Of a DNA stretch of 8,650 nt, positions 6,311 through 8,650 are shown piece by piece; the first letter of the stretch is position 1; each line of letters begins with the position of its first letter. The position numbers were made by a program, and so were the translations under genes. The notes under the pieces are model-generated. The model worked only from the letters and a program-made list of their open reading frames with translations, was not told the origin of the DNA and searched no databases. Source of the stretch: Promethearchaeota archaeon (lineage in GTDB: Archaea; Asgardarchaeota; Lokiarchaeia; Sigynarchaeales; SOKP01); contig JAHLWJ010000179.1 of NCBI GenBank assembly GCA_019057975.1, positions 1 to 8,650 of the forward strand. The letters are read 5' to 3'.

Positions 6311-6348
6311 TGAAATCTTAAACTTCCTTTTTAAGATTTTAGTTTTTT
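6311..6348 (+). terminator. Orphan terminator-like hairpin upstream of the corrinoid protein gene
   Basis: AAATCTTAAA (6313-6322) pairs perfectly with TTTAAGATTT (6330-6339) around a seven-base loop, and six T follow at 6343-6348. The hairpin sits in the middle of the divergent intergenic region with no plus-strand gene upstream. It would end a short transcript started near 6176-6186 (about 140 bases, a candidate small RNA), or act in the leader of the corrinoid gene. Confidence 0.45.
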
Positions 6349-6412
6349 CTCATCTCCCTCATTCTCGTTCTTAAATTATCGCATTCGTAAGAGATTGACC
6401 TTTATTATCTTT

Positions 6413-6425
6413 TTTATAAAATAAA
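6413..6425 (+). promoter_or_regulatory. Probable TATA box of the corrinoid protein gene
   Basis: TTTATAAAATAAA is the best TATA match before the gene and predicts a start near 6440-6445, with a leader of roughly 55 bases. An alternative TATTAATA at 6471-6478 would give a leaderless transcript. No Shine-Dalgarno site precedes the ATG, which slightly favours the alternative. Upstream, TCTTA and TAAGA (6369-6373 and 6388-6392) form a weak dyad. Confidence 0.4.
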
Positions 6426-6497
6426 CTTTAAAGGATTTATTTAATTACAAATCATAATTTTATTAGGGAATATTAATAATTAAAAGTGTAGATCTTT

Positions 6498-7130
6498 ATG
6501 GATTTTGAAAAATTAACTGAACTAGTAATTGAATTAGAAGTTGACGATATTGCTGACGCTGTAAAAGAAGCATTAGGTGAGGATAAAGATCCTTTTGATA
6601 TATTAAATGCTTTAACGAATGGCATGGATGAAGTTGGACATCGATATGAGGAAAAAGAATACTATTTAACTGAACTTGTGCTAGCTGGTGAAACAATGAA
6701 AGAAGCATTTGTTATTTTACAGCCTGCGTTAGCTGCAGCAGATACATCTTCAGAAAAAGTAAAAATAATTCTAGCTACTGTTAAAGGGGATAACCATGAT
6801 ATTGGAAAGAATATTCTTGGCTCTCTTCTATTAAGTTCTGGTTTTGAGCTTCATGATTTAGGTATGGATGTGGACGAAAACACAATTGTAGAAAAGGTTA
6901 AAGAAATTGGTGCATGTATTATAGCATTAAGTTCCTTACTTACAATGACAGTAGAACAAATTAAAGTTGTTCACGAAGCCTTAATAACAGCTGGTCTTCG
7001 AGATAGTGTTAAACTAATAGTGGGAGGTGCTCCTTTAAATGAGGAACTTGCCAAAAAACTTGGAGCAGATGATTTTGCTGATGACGCAGTAGAGGGTGTA
7101 AGGCATATCAAAAAATTAGCTGGAAAGTAA
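6498..7130 (+). CDS. Corrinoid (B12-binding) methyltransferase protein, MtaC/MtbC/MttC type (210 aa)
   Basis: This small protein carries a cobamide and shuttles a methyl group between a substrate-specific methyltransferase and an acceptor methyltransferase. Residues 1-84 form the helical cap domain (LNGMDEVGxxY-like NALTNGMDEVGHRYEEKEYY at 37-56). The Rossmann-like B12 domain follows, with GDNHDIGKNI (97-106) supplying the cobalt ligand H100. SSLLTM (145-150) and VGGAPLNEE (175-183) are the usual nucleotide-loop contacts. Length is typical of MtaC/MtbC/MttC. The sequence does not show the substrate: methanol, methylamines, methoxylated aromatics and methylated sulfur compounds all use similar proteins. 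No methyltransferase partner or reactivating ATPase is in the window, so partners must lie elsewhere. T-rich sequence follows the gene, and the next gene has its own promoter, so the corrinoid gene is probably monocistronic. Confidence 0.93.
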   Translation: MDFEKLTELVIELEVDDIADAVKEALGEDKDPFDILNALTNGMDEVGHRYEEKEYYLTELVLAGETMKEAFVILQPALAAADTSSEKVKIILATVKGDNHDIGKNILGSLLLSSGFELHDLGMDVDENTIVEKVKEIGACIIALSSLLTMTVEQIKVVHEALITAGLRDSVKLIVGGAPLNEELAKKLGADDFADDAVEGVRHIKKLAGK

Positions 7131-7148
7131 AAAATTACTAAAAAGCTA

Positions 7149-7179
7149 TTTTTATTTTAATCACAATCTTACTTTTTTT
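7149..7179 (+). terminator. T-rich terminator after the corrinoid protein gene
   Basis: T runs at 7149-7153, 7155-7158 and 7173-7179 begin about 18 bases after the stop codon. A short hairpin TCCTT-TTTTT-AAGGA (7215-7229) further on may add to termination. The 235-base gap to the next gene holds no reading frame of note. Confidence 0.5.
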
Positions 7180-7281
7180 AGAATGTTTTGTTAATTAATT
7201 TATAGATTATAAGTTCCTTTTTTTAAGGATTTTATATCTATTTTATGTTTATTAGTGAAATTGATTAAAATATAATGAGAA

Positions 7282-7289
7282 TATTTATA
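7282..7289 (+). promoter_or_regulatory. TATA box of the tusA-like/desulfurase unit
   Basis: TATTTATA predicts transcription starting near 7310, giving a leader of about 55 bases that ends in a strong Shine-Dalgarno site. The box is directly followed by an inverted repeat (7291-7318). Confidence 0.45.
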
Positions 7290-7290
7290 C

Positions 7291-7318
7291 TTCTTAGTAT
7301 TCGTTTATGTCCTAAGAA
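7291..7318. promoter_or_regulatory. Candidate operator: 7-base inverted repeat downstream of the TATA box
   Basis: TTCTTAG (7291-7297) and CTAAGAA (7312-7318) are exact complements separated by 14 bases. They cover the interval between the TATA box and the expected transcription start, the classic place for an archaeal repressor to block RNA polymerase. A dimeric regulator of sulfur-carrier genes would fit, but no regulator gene is in view. Confidence 0.4.
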
Positions 7319-7352
7319 CCAATAAAATAAAACGAGTCGTATAAAATTATAT

Positions 7353-7357
7353 GGAGG
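7353..7357 (+). promoter_or_regulatory. Shine-Dalgarno site of the TusA-like gene
   Basis: GGAGG lies eight bases before the ATG at 7366 and fixes this start. It contrasts with the apparently leaderless or SD-less genes elsewhere in the window. Confidence 0.8.
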
Positions 7358-7365
7358 ATTAAAAT

Positions 7366-7620
7366 ATGACTGAAAATGAAAATAAAGCGCTTGAATATGA
7401 TAGTCTCCTCGACACTCGAGGACTTTTCTGTCCAGAACCAATCTTTGAAGTTAGAAATTTGAGTGAGAGTCTTGAGGTTGGACAGTGCTTTAAAGTACTC
7501 GCAGACGATCCTGCAGCTGAAGAAGATCTTAAACGATGGGCTAAAAGGACAGGAACTAAGCTAGTTGAATTTCAAAAAGATGGTGATGATTTAATCTTTT
7601 ATTTTCAAAAAGTTAAATAA
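7366..7620 (+). CDS. tusA: TusA/SirA-family sulfur carrier protein (84 aa)
   Basis: TusA-like proteins carry sulfur as a persulfide on one cysteine, taking it from a cysteine desulfurase or rhodanese-like donor and passing it to tRNA-thiolation, molybdenum-cofactor or sulfur-oxidation partners. The motif LDTRGLFCPEPIFEVR (15-30) holds the active C22 in the CPxP signature, followed by VGQ (38-40) and the conserved ADDPAAEEDLKRW (46-58). Length matches the family, with a polar N-terminal extension of about 13 residues. A second cysteine (C41) lies where many relatives have none and might interact with C22; that is speculation. The gene starts a unit with the cysteine desulfurase-family gene 15 bases downstream, which strongly suggests direct sulfur transfer between the two. 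The family call is firm; the use of the symbol is by homology, and the final sulfur acceptor is unknown. Confidence 0.93.
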   Translation: MTENENKALEYDSLLDTRGLFCPEPIFEVRNLSESLEVGQCFKVLADDPAAEEDLKRWAKRTGTKLVEFQKDGDDLIFYFQKVK

Positions 7621-7622
7621 TC

Positions 7623-7627
7623 GAGGT
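7623..7627 (+). promoter_or_regulatory. Shine-Dalgarno site of the cysteine desulfurase-family gene
   Basis: GAGGT, three bases after the tusA-like stop codon, lies eight bases before the ATG at 7636. The close spacing supports co-transcription and translation of the two genes. Confidence 0.7.
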
Positions 7628-7635
7628 TTTTCAAA

Positions 7636-8650
7636 ATGAGTATATATTTAGACTATCAAGCAGCGAAACCTGTCGATTCTAGGGTTATTTCAGAGATGAC
7701 AATTTATTTAAATCAGAAATTTGCTAACCCTTCGTCATTGCATTGTGATGGAGACGAAGCTACTGATGCTTTAAGTGAATTTCGACGTAAAGTTGCCAAT
7801 TTTATAAATGCTCCAGATCCAGGCTCTATAATTTTTACATCAGGAGCAACTGAATCGAATAATCTGGCTTTAATTGGGGCTGCAATGAGAAATAAAAAGA
7901 AAGGGAATCATATAATAATTTCAGAGATAGAACATATATCGATTTTAAATATTGCTAAGTATTTGGAACGGCAAGGTTTTGAAGTTAGTAGAGTTCCAGT
8001 TGATCAATTCGGAATTGTAAGACTTCACAAGCTTGAACGCTTAATTATTGATAAAACAATATTAATCTCGATCTCTTCAGCAAGCAATGAAGTTGGATCC
8101 ATTCAACCCATTAAAGAAATTAGTAATCTCGCAGTTAAACATAAAATCATATTTCATACAGATGCCGTTGCTAGTGAAAGTGTTGTTCCAATAGATGTTC
8201 AAGAAATTCCAGTTGATATGGTAACATTATCTTCAAATGATATATATGGTCCTAGAGGAATAGGTGCTTTATATTTGAAAAAAGGTGTACGAGTGAATCC
8301 AATAATCATTGGTGGAGGCCAAGAAAGAGGGATGAGATCGGGTTCTGAAAATCTACCAGGAATTGTTGGATTTGGGAAAGCTGCTGAGATAATGAAAACA
8401 GAAATAAATGAAGAAGCGACTAGACTAGAAGTTTTAAGGGATAAATTAATCAAAGGGATATTAGAAACAATTCCAAAGTCGTACTTAAATGGTCATCCAG
8501 AAAAGAGACTTCCTCATAATGCTCATTTTAGATTTGATTATATTGAGGGTGAATCATTAATTCTAGGCTTGAAAGACGAAAAAATTGCTGCAGCTACAGG
8601 TTCAGCATGTTCATCAAAGACTTTAGAACCTTCCCATACTTTAATAGCAA
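7636..8650 (+). CDS. Cysteine desulfurase-family (NifS/IscS) protein lacking the PLP-binding lysine, 3' end cut by the window
   Basis: The first 338 residues of a class-V aminotransferase-fold protein of the IscS/NifS group are visible; only the C-terminus is missing. Family landmarks are clear: YLDYQAAKPVD (4-14), NPSSLH (31-36), TSGATESNN (68-76), SEIEH with H100, ASNEVGSIQP (149-158), HTDAV with D176, YGPRGIGALY (204-213), GGGQERGMRSG (226-236), and the loop GSACSSKTLEPSH with sulfur-accepting C325. The usual HK before (I/F)YGPKG is Asn201-Asp202 here, so the Schiff-base lysine and its neighbouring His are both gone; the Gln three residues after D176 is Ala179. Lys to Asp needs at least two base changes, so a single read error is unlikely. 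Archaeoglobus fulgidus IscS is known, as I recall, to have Asp at this site. The protein may bind PLP loosely, act as a persulfide or Fe-S scaffold, or need an active partner. It shares a transcript with the TusA-like gene. Confidence 0.92.
   Translation, partial: MSIYLDYQAAKPVDSRVISEMTIYLNQKFANPSSLHCDGDEATDALSEFRRKVANFINAPDPGSIIFTSGATESNNLALIGAAMRNKKKGNHIIISEIEHISILNIAKYLERQGFEVSRVPVDQFGIVRLHKLERLIIDKTILISISSASNEVGSIQPIKEISNLAVKHKIIFHTDAVASESVVPIDVQEIPVDMVTLSSNDIYGPRGIGALYLKKGVRVNPIIIGGGQERGMRSGSENLPGIVGFGKAAEIMKTEINEEATRLEVLRDKLIKGILETIPKSYLNGHPEKRLPHNAHFRFDYIEGESLILGLKDEKIAAATGSACSSKTLEPSHTLIA

Noticed and set aside
6350..6497. Cobalamin riboswitch upstream of the corrinoid gene
   Set aside because: No B12-box-like sequence or GC-rich paired core is visible; the leader is nearly all A and T.
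6496..6708. Minus-strand open frame antisense to the corrinoid protein cap domain
   Set aside because: The plus-strand frame carries clear corrinoid-protein motifs; the antisense product is Leu/Gln/His-rich and without any motif.
6040..7304. Recurring ATTCGT/ACGAAT in intergenic DNA (642, 6055, 6105, 6383, 7299)
   Set aside because: Total occurrences on both strands are about what this base composition predicts; spacing to promoters is not constant.
8199..8453. Minus-strand open frame antisense to the desulfurase-like gene
   Set aside because: The plus strand holds conserved IscS motifs throughout this interval.
7636..8650. Desulfurase-like gene as a pseudogene
   Set aside because: There is no frameshift or stop over 338 codons, the remaining family motifs and the loop cysteine are intact, and a Lys-to-Asp precedent exists in the family.

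Overview
The window is AT-rich (roughly 30% G+C by eye) and looks archaeal. TATA-like boxes lie about 20-30 bases upstream of start codons in a way that fits leaderless transcripts, several genes lack a Shine-Dalgarno site, genes end in T-rich tracts, and the RNase Z, ABC transporter and corrinoid protein resemble archaeal forms. The mix of a long coiled-coil protein, a two-module FtsX-type permease, an orphan corrinoid protein and a beta-grasp GG-tailed protein suggests an anaerobic Asgard-type (Promethearchaeota) archaeon. That placement is inference and not proven by the sequence.

Layout. (1) 1-176, plus strand: the 3' end of a MoaD/ThiS/Urm1-like sulfur carrier or ubiquitin-like protein ending in Gly-Gly and three tandem stops. 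(2) 279-6013, minus strand, read right to left: an ABC ATPase and its FtsX/MacB-type permease in one operon; a 430-residue coiled-coil protein with recurring Asp-Leu-Gln modules; RNase Z, the tRNA 3'-end endonuclease; and a 105-residue membrane protein. The membrane-protein segment is flanked by a 24-base direct repeat of the RNase Z gene's 3' end. (3) 6014-6497: a divergent intergenic region of about 480 bases with an orphan terminator-like hairpin. (4) 6498-8650, plus strand: a corrinoid (B12-binding) methyltransferase subunit, then a two-gene unit of a TusA-family sulfur carrier and a cysteine desulfurase-family protein that runs off the window.

Most notable point: the NifS/IscS-family protein keeps the mobile-loop cysteine and most of the PLP pocket, but the Schiff-base Lys and the His before it are replaced by Asp and Asn (residues 201-202). 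It cannot bind PLP in the normal covalent way. It is co-transcribed with a TusA that keeps its CPxP active site. This points to a sulfur relay that either does not take sulfur from cysteine in the usual way or uses the IscS fold as a scaffold. As I recall, Archaeoglobus fulgidus IscS also has Asp at this position, so the substitution has a precedent, but its pairing with TusA is worth following up.

The tusA-like/desulfurase unit has clear Shine-Dalgarno sites and a 7-base inverted repeat between its TATA box and the expected transcription start, which suggests repressor control. No tRNA, rRNA, CRISPR array, transposase or integrase was seen.
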